Source: Shinella yambaruensis
Lineage (GTDB): Bacteria > Pseudomonadota > Alphaproteobacteria > Rhizobiales > Rhizobiaceae
Direction: 5' to 3'
Assembly (NCBI RefSeq): GCF_022899355.1
Contig: NZ_JALJCK010000018.1
Span: 34,351 to 98,350, forward strand
Length of the DNA stretch: 64,000 nucleotides
Positions 25,556 through 34,822 of this stretch are shown one piece after another (the stretch's first letter is position 1; each line of letters begins with the position of its first letter). The translations under genes and the position numbers were made by a program. The notes under the pieces were generated by a model. The model ran no database searches. It saw only the letters and a list, made by a program, of their open reading frames with translations, and was not told the DNA's origin.

Positions 25556-28243
25556 TCAGGGCAGGAAAGGCTTGCCGGGAAAGAGCGGATGCAGCCACTG
25601 CGGCAACTTCGCGTACCGTCTTCTCCGCATCAGCCGCCTGTTGCCCGGCAGACGCTTCAGGGCCTCCTCCAGGCATTCCAGCGCCAGGGATCTGGCACCG
25701 CGCTTGAGATAGCACTCCGCCAGGCATCGCAGGTGCTCGACCTCGTCGGGCTCACGCGTGCGCAGGGCCTCGAAAAGCTGCGTGGCCTGCCGGTAATCTC
25801 CCGCGGCGAAGGCCTTGCGCGCCTGCTCGCCGAGTTTCGCGGCCGGCATGATCATCATGTCGACGAATGGGCCGCCGTGCCGCTGGACGCCGGTTTCCAG
25901 GAGGAGCTTGTGAAGGTTCCGGTCCTCGGGAAGCCAGCCATGGGCGATTTCGAAGAGGCGGTCGGCCTCTTCGTACTGTCCGTCCGCGCGCAGGCCCTTT
26001 GCCAGATCGATGACCGTCCGCGCCGCCGCCCTGTCGTCGGGAACCCATCCGCGCGCGGTCTCGAAAAGCCGCGCGGCCTCTTCGCGCCGGCCGGCCGCAT
26101 GGGCCGCCCTGCCCATCTCGGCCATGGCGCGGGAGAGCTTCCCGTTGGCCGGCTGCCGCCGGTTCGCGGTCGTAAACAGGCGGAAGGCCTCGTCGTAATC
26201 CTCCCGCTCGCAGGCCGCGCCTGCCATGCGGATGAGCGTGCCGATGGCGCTCGTCTCCTCCTGGACCGCCTCGCGGCCGCCGAAGGAGAAGTAGAGCGGC
26301 GCCTTGAGGGAGACGTTCCTGGGAACCGTGCCCAGGACGATCGGGGCCGCGGTCAACCCGCGAAGGACGGAAAAAAGGATGCGTGTCCCAGGTGCGGGCG
26401 CCTCGGCATTCTCCGCCCCGCCCTCCCCCCTGGCGACCCGGTCGGAGATGCCGAACGAATAGAACTCCTCGAGCAGGAAACGCAGGAAGCGCAGGCGTTT
26501 TTCCGCATCCGGCACGCTGGCCTCCCCGACGGCCGCGACCAGCTCCTGCCTTCCGGACACCGCGCGCGCCAGGCCCGGCTGGGCATAGAAGGCCTTGCCG
26601 CAGCAGATCACGGGCTTGCCCTGCGCGAGCGCCACGAGGCCCAGGTCGGAATTGAGGACGACGACCGATGCGGCGAGCTCGATCAGGTCCGCCACCGGCG
26701 CGTCGTCCACGAAGACGACATTCGCAATCTCGGGCCCGGCAGCGCCGGGCGGGCGTTTCGCCACCACGACAAAGGCCTGCGGATCGAGCGCCTGCGCCAG
26801 ATGGGCGATCCAGTCCCCGAAGGCGCGGGCCGCGCCGTCCTGCGGGCCTTGCAGGTCCATGAGCACCATCCGCCGCCCGCCAAGGCCGAGCCGGTCGGCC
26901 AGAGCGGCGCCCGCCGGCGCACCGTCCTCCATCGGCGCCGGCCCGTTGTCCGCCAGCCAGTCCAGCACCCGCCGCCGCGCGGCGTCGTCGAGCGGCCTGT
27001 CCCAACGCGCCGCCTGGTCGGAGGGACTGCCGGCAAGAAACCCTTCCGGGTCGAAGAACCAGCTGTCCGGCAACCCGCCCCGGCCCGCGACGACAAGGCG
27101 CCGGCCCGCCGCCTTGAGGCCCTCGTACAGGGAACAGCGGTGGTCGTCGCCATGGGGATCAAGGAAAAGGGCCCGCGTGAACCCCTCCTCGTCCAGGGCG
27201 CGGACCAGCGCATCGCTATCGGCGAAATCGCCCTCCGGCCGGATGCGGTAACGCCCGAAGGCGGGAAAGGCGTGCCGCAGCGCCCGCAGGGCCGGCGCGT
27301 GCGCGTCGGCGAGGACCAGCGTCTTCTCGCCGGAATGCGGGTCTTCCATGGGCAGGAGCCAGGACGTACCGGCGTCATAGGCCTCCATGATGCCGGAGAC
27401 GCGCTCCTGGTTCTCCACCATCGGCGTGACATAGCTCGCATCCTCGCGCTGCGGATGCCAGAGATGGGCCATCTGCAGGCCGCGCTGGAACACGTCGATG
27501 CCGTAGAGCGCGAAATAGGCCCGGAACCCCTCGTAGCGCAGGATCGCGTTGCGGCGGGTGTTGAGATAGTAGTTTCCCGTCCGCGGCCCTTTCGGCCCGT
27601 AGCTGGCGAGCCGGTGCAGCAGCTCGAAATCCTCCGCGCCATGGCCGACGAAGCTCTTGTCGTGCCCGCCGATCGCCAGGAGATGGTAGCGGCTGGCAAC
27701 GATCGCCGAGATCGCATAGGTGTGGTTCTGGTAGACGGTCCTGTCGTCGCGCATCACGCCGTCATGCAGCAGCGTATCGGCGAAGGCCGCCTCCCCTTGC
27801 GCGAAAAGCGCCAGGTAGCGCCGGGTGAAATCCTCCGTCATATAGGCGCCGGGCAGGGCGAAGAAGGTGTAGGCGTTGCCTGGCATGCCGCGCAGCCGCG
27901 TCTCCTCCAGCACGCGTTCGTAGCCGCGCGGCGACATGAGGAAATCGATGTCGTGATAGAGGATCAGCGGGGTTTCGGCGTGCTGGGTGCCGATGTCGCG
28001 GGCATGGCCGACGCTGAAGGGCTCGTCGCCCGTTTCCACGCGCACCAGCCGCGTGCCCGTCGCATCGGCGAGCGCGCGCAGCTCCCCTGCCCGTTCCGCC
28101 GCCGTGCCGTAGTCGACGACGAGCGGAACGTAGCCCCCGGGCAGCGTCGCGATGATCCGCGCGATGCGCTCCGGCTCGTCGTAGAGCCGGTCTACCGACA
28201 GGCGAACGGGAATGACGGCGGTGATGACCGGGGCCTCGGACAC
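25556..28243 (-). CDS. Large GT-A / capsule-like protein with C-terminal TPRs, paralogue 2 (divergent)
   Basis: Start chosen at the GTG preceded by AGGAGGG; longer in-frame starts would run 270 bases into the upstream gene. 895 residues. Residues 1-250 are GT-A-like: VITAVIPVRLSVDRLYDE, FSVGHARDIGTQHAETPLI, YHDIDFLMSPRGYERV, SFVGHGAEDFELLHRL. The middle (about 290-680) is a weaker match to the capsule-synthesis-like half of its neighbours (ASVVVLNSDLGLVALAQGKP, then AFYAQPG). Residues about 690-880 are TPR-rich helices (GRREEAARLFETARGWVPDD, GQYEEADRLFEIAHGWLPED). It lies 17 bases after the KpsC-like gene, so both are likely co-transcribed. Function unknown; likely sugar transfer in surface glycan assembly. 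Confidence 0.75.
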   Translation of the reverse strand: MSEAPVITAVIPVRLSVDRLYDEPERIARIIATLPGGYVPLVVDYGTAAERAGELRALADATGTRLVRVETGDEPFSVGHARDIGTQHAETPLILYHDIDFLMSPRGYERVLEETRLRGMPGNAYTFFALPGAYMTEDFTRRYLALFAQGEAAFADTLLHDGVMRDDRTVYQNHTYAISAIVASRYHLLAIGGHDKSFVGHGAEDFELLHRLASYGPKGPRTGNYYLNTRRNAILRYEGFRAYFALYGIDVFQRGLQMAHLWHPQREDASYVTPMVENQERVSGIMEAYDAGTSWLLPMEDPHSGEKTLVLADAHAPALRALRHAFPAFGRYRIRPEGDFADSDALVRALDEEGFTRALFLDPHGDDHRCSLYEGLKAAGRRLVVAGRGGLPDSWFFDPEGFLAGSPSDQAARWDRPLDDAARRRVLDWLADNGPAPMEDGAPAGAALADRLGLGGRRMVLMDLQGPQDGAARAFGDWIAHLAQALDPQAFVVVAKRPPGAAGPEIANVVFVDDAPVADLIELAASVVVLNSDLGLVALAQGKPVICCGKAFYAQPGLARAVSGRQELVAAVGEASVPDAEKRLRFLRFLLEEFYSFGISDRVARGEGGAENAEAPAPGTRILFSVLRGLTAAPIVLGTVPRNVSLKAPLYFSFGGREAVQEETSAIGTLIRMAGAACEREDYDEAFRLFTTANRRQPANGKLSRAMAEMGRAAHAAGRREEAARLFETARGWVPDDRAAARTVIDLAKGLRADGQYEEADRLFEIAHGWLPEDRNLHKLLLETGVQRHGGPFVDMMIMPAAKLGEQARKAFAAGDYRQATQLFEALRTREPDEVEHLRCLAECYLKRGARSLALECLEEALKRLPGNRRLMRRRRYAKLPQWLHPLFPGKPFLP

Positions 28244-28260
28244 GGGCGCGCGCCCTCCTC

Positions 28261-29538
28261 TTATCTGGATGCGTCGAAGGGATACAGGATCCTTCCGACG
28301 ATGCGGGCTTTCAGGGACGTCCTCTCGCGGAAGAAGCGGATCGGGTTGGCCCTGTATTTCTCGACGAGCCTCCTGTTCCCCCGCCAGCCGATGAGGGGGA
28401 CGAGGACGAAGGGCAGAAGATGGCGCCAGCCGAGAATGCCATAGGCGCCCCAGGGCCGCCACCCGGCCGGCCCGGCGTCGCCGAATTCGTTGGCATAGTC
28501 CTGCGGGTTCTTCAGCCGCAGCGTCAGCCATTCGACGGCCTGCTCGAACGTGTAGCGCGCGCCCGTCGCCGGCTCGAAATAGGTCGGATAGAGGAGGTAG
28601 GCGGCGGCGAAGACCTCCACCACCGTGCGCCGGCGCGTGCGCCGCGGATTGGGCTGCCGGTCGTCGGTCAGGCCCCAGCCGGCATAGAAGGGCGAGCCGA
28701 GCACGGTCAGCGGAATGCCGCGCAGGAGCGCCTCGAAGCCGCCGAGCGAGGTGATCGCATAGGCCTTGTCGATCGTCTCGAAGGACTGGGCGAGCGGGAT
28801 CCTCTCGTGCAGGATGCGGCAGAGATGGGCGACCTCCTCCGGGTCCGACTGCGCGTCCCTGACGCCGTTCAGCACGTCCGGATGCGGCTTGTAGATGATC
28901 TCGGCCTCCGGATTTTCCGCGGCGGCGAGCCGCACGAGGTCGTTGTTGCCGAATTTCCGGTCGCAGCCGTAGAGGATGGAGGCATCGTCCTCGACCTGGC
29001 CGATGACGAGGACGCGCGGGCGCGTCTTCTCGCCGAGAAGGGTGGAGAGCGACAGGCTGGACACCGTGTTGTACTTGCTGAGACCGCCCTCGACGATGAG
29101 GCGGATCCCCTCCCGCGCCCGGTCCAGCAGCTTCGGATCGGCCGAAAAGTCATGCGTCTCCAGCATCACTTCGAGGTCGGACGGCCCCCGGCTGTCGAAA
29201 TAGGGCCGGCGGCTGTCGAGCGACAGCGACAGGGGCGGCGTGCGGGCGGCGTTGGGCCGGTTCGAGCGCAGGAAACCGTCCTCGATGAAGAAGCAGGGGA
29301 TGTTTCTTTCCCGCACGAAAGTCTCGAGATTGGCCGGCAGGTTATGGCCCCAGATGAAGACCTCCGCCCCCTTCGTCGCGGCGATGCGCGCCATCCACTT
29401 GCGCTCGAACGCCTCCGCCGTGACGTTCAGCGGCAGATAGATGAAGCGCCGCTCCGGGAAGAAGGACTGGAAGACGGCTCGCTTCCAGCCATTCATATGG
29501 AGCGCAAAGGTCGGGGTTTTCGCAGCGTCGATCGTCAT
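28261..29538 (-). CDS. KpsC-like capsular polysaccharide protein (Capsule_synth family)
   Basis: 425 residues. Motifs of the KpsC/Capsule_synth family are strong: IPCFFIEDGFLRSN, VLVIGQVEDDASILYG, IIYKPHPDVLNGV, YAITSLGGFEALLRGIP, VLGSPFYAGWGLTDD. KpsC proteins are beta-Kdo transferases that extend the lipid-linked poly-Kdo primer of group 2 capsules. E. coli KpsC has two such modules; this protein has about one, so its exact product may differ. No separate kpsS, kpsM or kpsT is in the window. It is first of a leftward pair with the 895-residue protein and lies 45 bases after cysN/C, which may share its transcript. Confidence 0.85.
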   Translation of the reverse strand: MTIDAAKTPTFALHMNGWKRAVFQSFFPERRFIYLPLNVTAEAFERKWMARIAATKGAEVFIWGHNLPANLETFVRERNIPCFFIEDGFLRSNRPNAARTPPLSLSLDSRRPYFDSRGPSDLEVMLETHDFSADPKLLDRAREGIRLIVEGGLSKYNTVSSLSLSTLLGEKTRPRVLVIGQVEDDASILYGCDRKFGNNDLVRLAAAENPEAEIIYKPHPDVLNGVRDAQSDPEEVAHLCRILHERIPLAQSFETIDKAYAITSLGGFEALLRGIPLTVLGSPFYAGWGLTDDRQPNPRRTRRRTVVEVFAAAYLLYPTYFEPATGARYTFEQAVEWLTLRLKNPQDYANEFGDAGPAGWRPWGAYGILGWRHLLPFVLVPLIGWRGNRRLVEKYRANPIRFFRERTSLKARIVGRILYPFDASR

Positions 29539-29583
29539 CGCTCTATCGTCATACGCCTGCAGGCTCGGCCCGGAAGCGTTCGA

Positions 29584-31485
29584 TCATCCCTCCATCCGGC
29601 GTTCCAGGACCGCGTGGATCCGCATCGCCAGCGCGTCCGGATCGGCCCCGACAGTTTGAAGGTGCACTTCGGGGTTTTCCGGCGCCTCGTAGGGCGAGCT
29701 GATGCCGGTGAAATTGGCAAGTTCGCCCCGCATCGCCTTCTTGTACAGCCCCTTCGGATCGCGCCGCGCGCATTCCTCGATGGGCGTGTCGACAAAGACC
29801 TCGATGAACTCGCCCTCGACCATCAGGTCGCGGGCAAGCTGCCGCTCCGACCGGAAGGGCGAGATGAAGGAGACCAGCACGATCAGGCCCGCATCGCTCA
29901 TCAGCTTGGCGACCTCGGCCACCCGGCGGATGTTCTCGACGCGGTCCTCGGCGGTGAAGCCGAGGTCCTTGTTGAGGCCGTGGCGGACATTGTCGCCGTC
30001 GAGCATGTAGGTATGGCGGCCCTCGGCGTGCAGCAACCTTTCGAGCCGGTTGGCGACCGTCGACTTGCCGGAGCCGGAAAGGCCGGTGAACCAGACGACC
30101 GCCGCCTTCTGGTGCTTGAGGGCCGCCCGCGCCCTGCGATCGACCTCCATCGCCTGCCAGTGCACGTTCTCGGCCCGGCGCAGCCCGAAATCGATCATGC
30201 CGGCGCCGACCGTGCGGTTGCTCATCCGGTCGATCAGGACGAAATTGCCGGTGGCGCGGTTGGCGGCATAGCTGTCGAAGGCGATCGGCGCGCGGGTCGA
30301 GAAATTGCACACCGCGACGCCGTTCATGTGCAGCGCCTTGGCGGCGAGATGGGCGAAGGTGTTGACGTCCACCTCGTATTTGAGGGCCGTCACCGTCGTC
30401 TCCACGCTGTCCGTTTCCGTGCGCAGGATATAGTTGCGGCCCGGGATCAGCGGGGTCGCGTCGAACCAGATGACATGGGCCTGGAACTGGTCGGCGACGA
30501 CCGGCCGGTCGTCCGGCGCCACCAGCATGTTGCCGCGCGAGACGTCGAGCTCGTCCGCAAGAACCAGCGTCACCGCCTGCCCTTCCACCGCCCGGTCGAG
30601 CGATCCGTCCCTGGTGACGATCTGCCTGATGCGGGTCGTCTGGCCGGACTTGGCGACGGTCACCGGATCGCCGACGGCGACCGAGCCGGACGCGACCTGG
30701 CCAGCAAAGCCGCGGAAATCGAGATCCGGACGGGACACGTACTGCACCGGAAAGCGGAAGGGTTTCTCGCGGCCGTCCTGTTCGACCGGAACCGTCTCGA
30801 GATGGTCGAGCAGGTGCGGGCCCTGATACCAGGGCGTGTTTTCCGACGGCCGGGTGACGTTGTCGCCATGGCGGGCCGAAAGCGGGATCGGCTGGATCGT
30901 CGTGAAGCCGAGATCGCCGGCAAAGGCGCGGAAATCCGCGACGATGCCGTCGAACACCGCCCGGTCGTAGCCGACGAGGTCGATCTTGTTGACGGCGAGC
31001 ACGATGTGGCGGATGCCGAGCAGCGAGGCGATATAGGCATGGCGGCGGGTCTGGCGCAGGATGCCCTGGCGCGCATCGACCAGCACGACGGCAAGATCCG
31101 CCGTCGAGGCGCCCGTCGCCATGTTGCGGGTATATTCCTCGTGGCCGGGCGTATCGGCGACGATGAATTTCCGCCGGTCGGTGGCGAAGAAGCGATAGGC
31201 GACGTCGATGGTGATGCCCTGCTCGCGCTCGGCCTCCAGCCCGTCGACCAAGAGCGCGAAGTCGATCTCGTCGCCGGCCGTGCCGTGCCTGCGGCTGTCG
31301 CGCTCGAGGGCGGCGAGCTGGTCCTCGAAGATCAGCTTGGTGTCGTAGAGCAGGCGGCCGATCAGCGTCGACTTGCCGTCGTCCACCGAGCCGCAGGTGA
31401 GGAAGCGTAAGAGCGACTTGTTCTCCTGCTCGCGCAGGTAGTCGGCGATACTCCTTGCGGAAAGGTCCGGTGCGGCGGCCGCCAT
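29584..31485 (-). CDS. cysN: Bifunctional sulfate adenylyltransferase subunit 1 / adenylylsulfate kinase (CysN/C, NodQ-type)
   Basis: 633 residues, the length of CysN-CysC fusions. Residues 25-430 are the GTPase subunit of ATP sulfurylase: [17 protein letters not shown] (G1), [17 protein letters not shown] (G3), NKIDLVGYD (G4). Residues about 455-630 are APS kinase: [20 protein letters not shown], then [13 protein letters not shown]. Together with CysD it makes APS and then PAPS. The stop of cysD and start of this gene overlap (TGATG). A PAPS-using sulfotransferase gene lies at 57.7 kb, so the purpose may be glycan sulfation, as for NodPQ in Nod-factor synthesis, rather than cysteine synthesis; no other cysteine genes are present here. 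Confidence 0.95.
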   Translation of the reverse strand: MAAAAPDLSARSIADYLREQENKSLLRFLTCGSVDDGKSTLIGRLLYDTKLIFEDQLAALERDSRRHGTAGDEIDFALLVDGLEAEREQGITIDVAYRFFATDRRKFIVADTPGHEEYTRNMATGASTADLAVVLVDARQGILRQTRRHAYIASLLGIRHIVLAVNKIDLVGYDRAVFDGIVADFRAFAGDLGFTTIQPIPLSARHGDNVTRPSENTPWYQGPHLLDHLETVPVEQDGREKPFRFPVQYVSRPDLDFRGFAGQVASGSVAVGDPVTVAKSGQTTRIRQIVTRDGSLDRAVEGQAVTLVLADELDVSRGNMLVAPDDRPVVADQFQAHVIWFDATPLIPGRNYILRTETDSVETTVTALKYEVDVNTFAHLAAKALHMNGVAVCNFSTRAPIAFDSYAANRATGNFVLIDRMSNRTVGAGMIDFGLRRAENVHWQAMEVDRRARAALKHQKAAVVWFTGLSGSGKSTVANRLERLLHAEGRHTYMLDGDNVRHGLNKDLGFTAEDRVENIRRVAEVAKLMSDAGLIVLVSFISPFRSERQLARDLMVEGEFIEVFVDTPIEECARRDPKGLYKKAMRGELANFTGISSPYEAPENPEVHLQTVGADPDALAMRIHAVLERRMEG

Positions 31486-32414
31486 CAGAAATACCCCTCG
31501 CGCTTCTTCTTCTCCATCGAGCCGGCCTCGTCCTTGTCGATCATCCGGCCCTGGCGCTCGGAGGTGCGCGCCGTCAGCATTTCCCGCACGATGTCCTCCA
31601 GCGTCGCCGCATCGGAATCGATCGCGCCGGTGAGCGGATAACAGCCGAGCGTGCGGAAGCGCACCAGGCGCTCCTCCACCCTGTCATCCTTTCTTATCGG
31701 CATGCGCGCGTCATCCACCATGACCAGCATGCCGTCCCTTTCGACGACGGGGCGGCGGGCGGCGAAATAGAGCGGCACGATCGGAATGTTCTCTTTCAGG
31801 ATGTACTGCCAGATGTCGAGCTCGGTCCAGTTGGAGAGCGGGAAGACGCGGATCGATTCTCCCGGCGCGACGCGCGTATTGTAGGTTTTCCACATTTCCG
31901 GGCGCTGGTTCTTCGGGTCCCAGGCGTGAGCCGCGTTGCGGAAGGAGAAGATGCGTTCCTTGGCGCGCGACTTCTCCTCGTCGCGCCGGGCGCCGCCGAA
32001 GGCCGCGTCGAAACCGTATGTGTCGAGCGCCTGGCGCAGCGCCACCGTCTTCATCACATGGGTATGGGTGCTGGAGCCGTGCGTGAAGGGCGAGATATTC
32101 TGCTCAAGGCCTTCCGGGTTGATATGGACGAGGAGATCGAAGCCGAGTTCGGCCGCCATGCGGTCGCGAAAGGCGATCATGTCCTTGAATTTCCAGGTCG
32201 TATCGACATGCAGGAACGGAAAGGGCGGTTTTGCCGGATAGAAGGCCTTCATCGCCAGATGCAGCATGACGGAGGAATCCTTGCCGACCGAATAGAGCAT
32301 GACGGGCTTGGAAAAGGTCGCCGCCACCTCCCGGAAAATATGGATAGCCTCCGCTTCCAGCCGCTGGAGATGTGTAAGAGACGTCAATGCGGGCTCCGAT
32401 GGTCCATTGAACAT
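31485..32414 (-). CDS. cysD: Sulfate adenylyltransferase subunit 2 (CysD, NodP-type)
   Basis: Start set at the ATG preceded by AAGAGAG; a TTG six codons upstream is also in frame. 309 residues, normal for CysD. It is the PP-loop ATP pyrophosphatase-type subunit that adenylates sulfate: [20 protein letters not shown] carries the SxGKDS PP-loop, followed by [20 protein letters not shown] and [20 protein letters not shown]. Translationally coupled to cysN/C by a one-base overlap. It is divergent from repA, with 178 bases between the two starts. Confidence 0.95.
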   Translation of the reverse strand: MFNGPSEPALTSLTHLQRLEAEAIHIFREVAATFSKPVMLYSVGKDSSVMLHLAMKAFYPAKPPFPFLHVDTTWKFKDMIAFRDRMAAELGFDLLVHINPEGLEQNISPFTHGSSTHTHVMKTVALRQALDTYGFDAAFGGARRDEEKSRAKERIFSFRNAAHAWDPKNQRPEMWKTYNTRVAPGESIRVFPLSNWTELDIWQYILKENIPIVPLYFAARRPVVERDGMLVMVDDARMPIRKDDRVEERLVRFRTLGCYPLTGAIDSDAATLEDIVREMLTARTSERQGRMIDKDEAGSMEKKKREGYF

Positions 32415-32592
32415 GCCGCTCTCTTTGCACAACGCCCGCGCGATAGCAAAAGGCTTTCTGTCGCTTGGCCGATGCGCGCATGCCGATCCGCACTGGCAGA
32501 AAGGGCCTCCGACTGGTTATATCCCGTCACGACACGCGCCCTTCCCGCCCCGCAAGGACGGGGACCGGGCCGAAGACAGGACAGATCCGGAC

Positions 32593-33813
32593 ATGAAGGC
32601 TCCCCGCTTTTCCATGATGACGCGTGCCGATTTCAGCGCGCTCTCCCTGCACGAAAAGAACAGCTATCTTCAGATGCTGGCCGACCAGTATGCCGACCAG
32701 CACGAGCGCGAGCGGGTGCAGCTCGACAAGGACGCGCTGAGCCGGCTGCGGCGCTATTACAGCCGGCGGGTCTGGGCCGACCTGAAGCTGGAAAACCTTA
32801 GCGACAGCAGGATGGACATGCTGCTCGCCCGCCTCGGCGAGGCGATCCGCAACGATTCCATCAAGGCCGACGTCACCGCCGCCCTGATGCAGGAGACCAC
32901 GCCGAAACGCATCCTGCGCACGGCGCCGCAGGACGACGCGCAGCTGATGTTCTTCGTGCCGACGATCTACGACGCCCCGCTCAAGGACGACGTCCACCTC
33001 ATGGACGTCGCCCCCTTCTCGCTCAGCAAGAAGGCCAACAAGGGCATCATCAAATACGAGCTGAAGGACAGCCTCATCACCATCGAGGGCGGCGCGGAAA
33101 CGGGCCTTGCCACCGTCTTCGACTACGACATCTTCCTCAACATGGTGTCGTATCTCGCCGACGAGGTGAAGAACTACCGCAGCAGCGAGGCCAAGGGCCT
33201 GAGGCCGAGCCTGCCGCCGAAGACCTACCGGCCGAGCGCCTCCCATATCCTGAAATTCTGCCGCCGGTCGGATGGCGGAAAATCCTACGAGGACCTGGAA
33301 GCCGCCCTCGACCGGCTCGCCAACACCACCATCAAGGTCGTCAACCTTTCCGGCGGCAAGCGCCGCCAGGTCGACAGCCGCCCGATGATCAGCGGCTACA
33401 GCGTCGTCAGCCGCACCGGGGCCAACCGCATCGAGACGATCGAGATCAACATACCCGACTGGGTCTATACCAGCGTCGTGCGCAACGAGCGCACGCTCCC
33501 CCTCCTCACGCTCCACCAGGACTACTTCCTGATCAGCTCCGGCCTCGGCCGCTTCATCTATCGCCTGGCGCGCAAGGCGGCCGGGAAGACCGAGGCGACC
33601 TACAGCCTGAAGGAGCTCTACAAGCGCAGCGGCTCGACCCAGGAGCTGCGCAAGTTCTCCTACGACCTCAGGGAATTCGTCACCCGCACCCTCGCCTTCC
33701 CGATGCCGGAATACGACCTGTCGCTGGAGGACGGCAAGGACGGGTCGATGCTGCGCATGCGCTATCGCAACGAAGGCGAGCTGCCGCTTTCCCCGCTCCT
33801 CGCCGATCTTTGA
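32593..33813 (+). CDS. repA: Plasmid replication initiator protein A (RPA / pTAR RepA type)
   Basis: Start set at the ATG giving MKAPRFSMMTRADFSALSLH; a longer open frame runs back into the cysD region and is not believed. 406 residues. Phrases typical of the alphaproteobacterial replication initiator A family are present: MFFVPTIYDAPLKDDVHLMD, PFSLSKKANKGIIKYELKD, FDYDIFLNMVSYLADEV, and WVYTSVVRNERTLPLLTLHQ. Initiators of this group bind iterons and start theta replication, as in Agrobacterium plasmid pTAR. The iteron array begins 13 bases after the stop codon, which supports the call. It is transcribed towards the iterons. Confidence 0.92.
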   Translation: MKAPRFSMMTRADFSALSLHEKNSYLQMLADQYADQHERERVQLDKDALSRLRRYYSRRVWADLKLENLSDSRMDMLLARLGEAIRNDSIKADVTAALMQETTPKRILRTAPQDDAQLMFFVPTIYDAPLKDDVHLMDVAPFSLSKKANKGIIKYELKDSLITIEGGAETGLATVFDYDIFLNMVSYLADEVKNYRSSEAKGLRPSLPPKTYRPSASHILKFCRRSDGGKSYEDLEAALDRLANTTIKVVNLSGGKRRQVDSRPMISGYSVVSRTGANRIETIEINIPDWVYTSVVRNERTLPLLTLHQDYFLISSGLGRFIYRLARKAAGKTEATYSLKELYKRSGSTQELRKFSYDLREFVTRTLAFPMPEYDLSLEDGKDGSMLRMRYRNEGELPLSPLLADL

Positions 33814-33826
33814 TTTTGTCGCGGCT

Positions 33827-34077
33827 CCGTACTTGGCCGACGACAAAAATCGTGGAAGGCCCGTACATTACCGACGACAAAAATTTGTCCGCCACCCGTA
33901 CATCGCCGACGACAAATTTCCGCGAGCTCGCCGTACATTACCGACGACAAGTTTCCCCGTCCGTCCCCGCATCGAAACTGTCGGATTCTGTCGAAAACCG
34001 TATTTGGCCGACAATTTTCCGTACATCGCCGACGACAAACCGTACATCGCCGACGACAAACCGTACATCGCCGACAT
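33827..34077. repeat. Iteron array, probable vegetative origin (oriV)
   Basis: At least eight direct repeats of about 21 bases with core GTACATCGCCGACGACAAA are present. Positions: 33827-33847, 33861-33881, 33896-33916, 33931-33951, 33998-34014 (degenerate, one GAC missing), 34019-34039, 34040-34060 and 34061-34077 (truncated). The last three are head to tail without spacers; the first five are spaced by about 14-46 bases. Variants carry ACTTGG, ATTTGG or ATTA in place of ATCG. All lie in the same orientation directly downstream of repA. This is the usual look of an iteron-controlled plasmid origin. Confidence 0.92.
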
Positions 34078-34433
34078 CTAATGGAGGTAGCCTGTTGTTA
34101 TCAAAAGGGAAAAACGGACTTTTCGCGCCTAAAACTTATTAAAACCTATAAAACCAGCCAAAACGAGGCTGGAAGCCTCTTCGAAAATGGATTTTTTGGA
34201 TTTTTGTCGGATGTTCCTCTTTCACGCCGGCGCAGGGATGACGACAAATTTGGCGGAAACCACGGGATCCTGTCCGATTTTGGCAATGTCCGGCTTATGG
34301 CCGGAATTCGTGCGAAGCGGCATGAAGCGCGCCTTGCTCCCGGCGGCAGGGTTTCCATATTGCCACGCAATGGCCTTGAGACTATGCAAGCAGGGTGCCT
34401 TCCCATGCGGCAGAGAATGACACGAGGCATGAA
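34078..34433. other. AT-rich origin-flanking region
   Basis: 356 bases without a convincing gene. The part from about 34,095 to 34,215 is AT-rich (runs such as AAAACTTATTAAAACC), a plausible DNA-unwinding stretch next to the iterons. A half iteron, GACGACAAATTTGG, is at 34238 and an inverted TTTTTGTCGG lies near 34201. No DnaA box of good quality was recognised. An open frame of 118 codons starts at the iteron edge but has no ribosome binding site and looks accidental. Confidence 0.45.
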
Positions 34434-34748
34434 ATGAACACGCAACAGGCAGCGGAGCCGGCCAAGAACTGGCGTTTCCTCTGGGAAATGAAGATCGCCG
34501 CCCAGTCCGTTTCCGAAGTGTATGTCAGCCTGGAGCTCCTGGGGGGACATTACGTGAAGGTCTCGCCCAGGGACTTCCTGGATGCGATAAACGACATGCA
34601 GTCCGTCAGCGACACCCATCCCCATCCGCGGCGGTTCCAGTTCACCATGGAACAGGACGTCCTGTGGGTCCATTCCTCGATGCCCCTCAAGGCCGCGGCC
34701 GGGAAGGACGTGCGGCCGGCCGAGGGCCGCGTCCCCCTCCGGGGCTGA
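34434..34748 (+). CDS. Small protein of unknown function
   Basis: 104 residues starting MNTQQAAEPAKNWRFLWEMK; ACGAGGC lies 6 bases before the ATG. The protein is soluble, with mixed helices and strands (VSEVYVSLELLGGHYVKVSP), and has a basic C-terminal tail. No family was recognised. It is followed by a strong hairpin, which supports it as a real end of transcription. It lies between the origin and the large RTX gene. Confidence 0.6.
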   Translation: MNTQQAAEPAKNWRFLWEMKIAAQSVSEVYVSLELLGGHYVKVSPRDFLDAINDMQSVSDTHPHPRRFQFTMEQDVLWVHSSMPLKAAAGKDVRPAEGRVPLRG

Positions 34749-34776
34749 TCTCGGCACGGCCGGGCAGGAATCAAAA

Positions 34777-34800
34777 CGCCGCCCCCGTCGGAGGGCGGCG
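34777..34800. terminator. Hairpin between convergent genes
   Basis: CGCCGCCC/GGGCGGCG forms a perfect 8-bp GC stem with an 8-base loop, followed by CTTCTGTT and preceded by AAAA on the left. It may stop transcription from both the small gene (plus strand) and the RTX gene (minus strand). Confidence 0.7.
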
Positions 34801-34822
34801 CTTCTGTTCGGGATCTCTCTGC

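Noticed and set aside
29584..32414. Nodulation genes nodPQ
   Set aside because: The enzymes are the same type, but no nodABC, nodH or nod boxes are present; named cysD and cysN/C instead.
33827..34077. CRISPR array
   Set aside because: The repeats are 21 bases, partly without spacers, variable, and directly follow repA; no cas genes. They are iterons.
34081..34437. 118-codon frame beginning at the iteron edge
   Set aside because: It begins within the origin, lacks a ribosome binding site and crosses the AT-rich stretch; treated as non-coding origin sequence.
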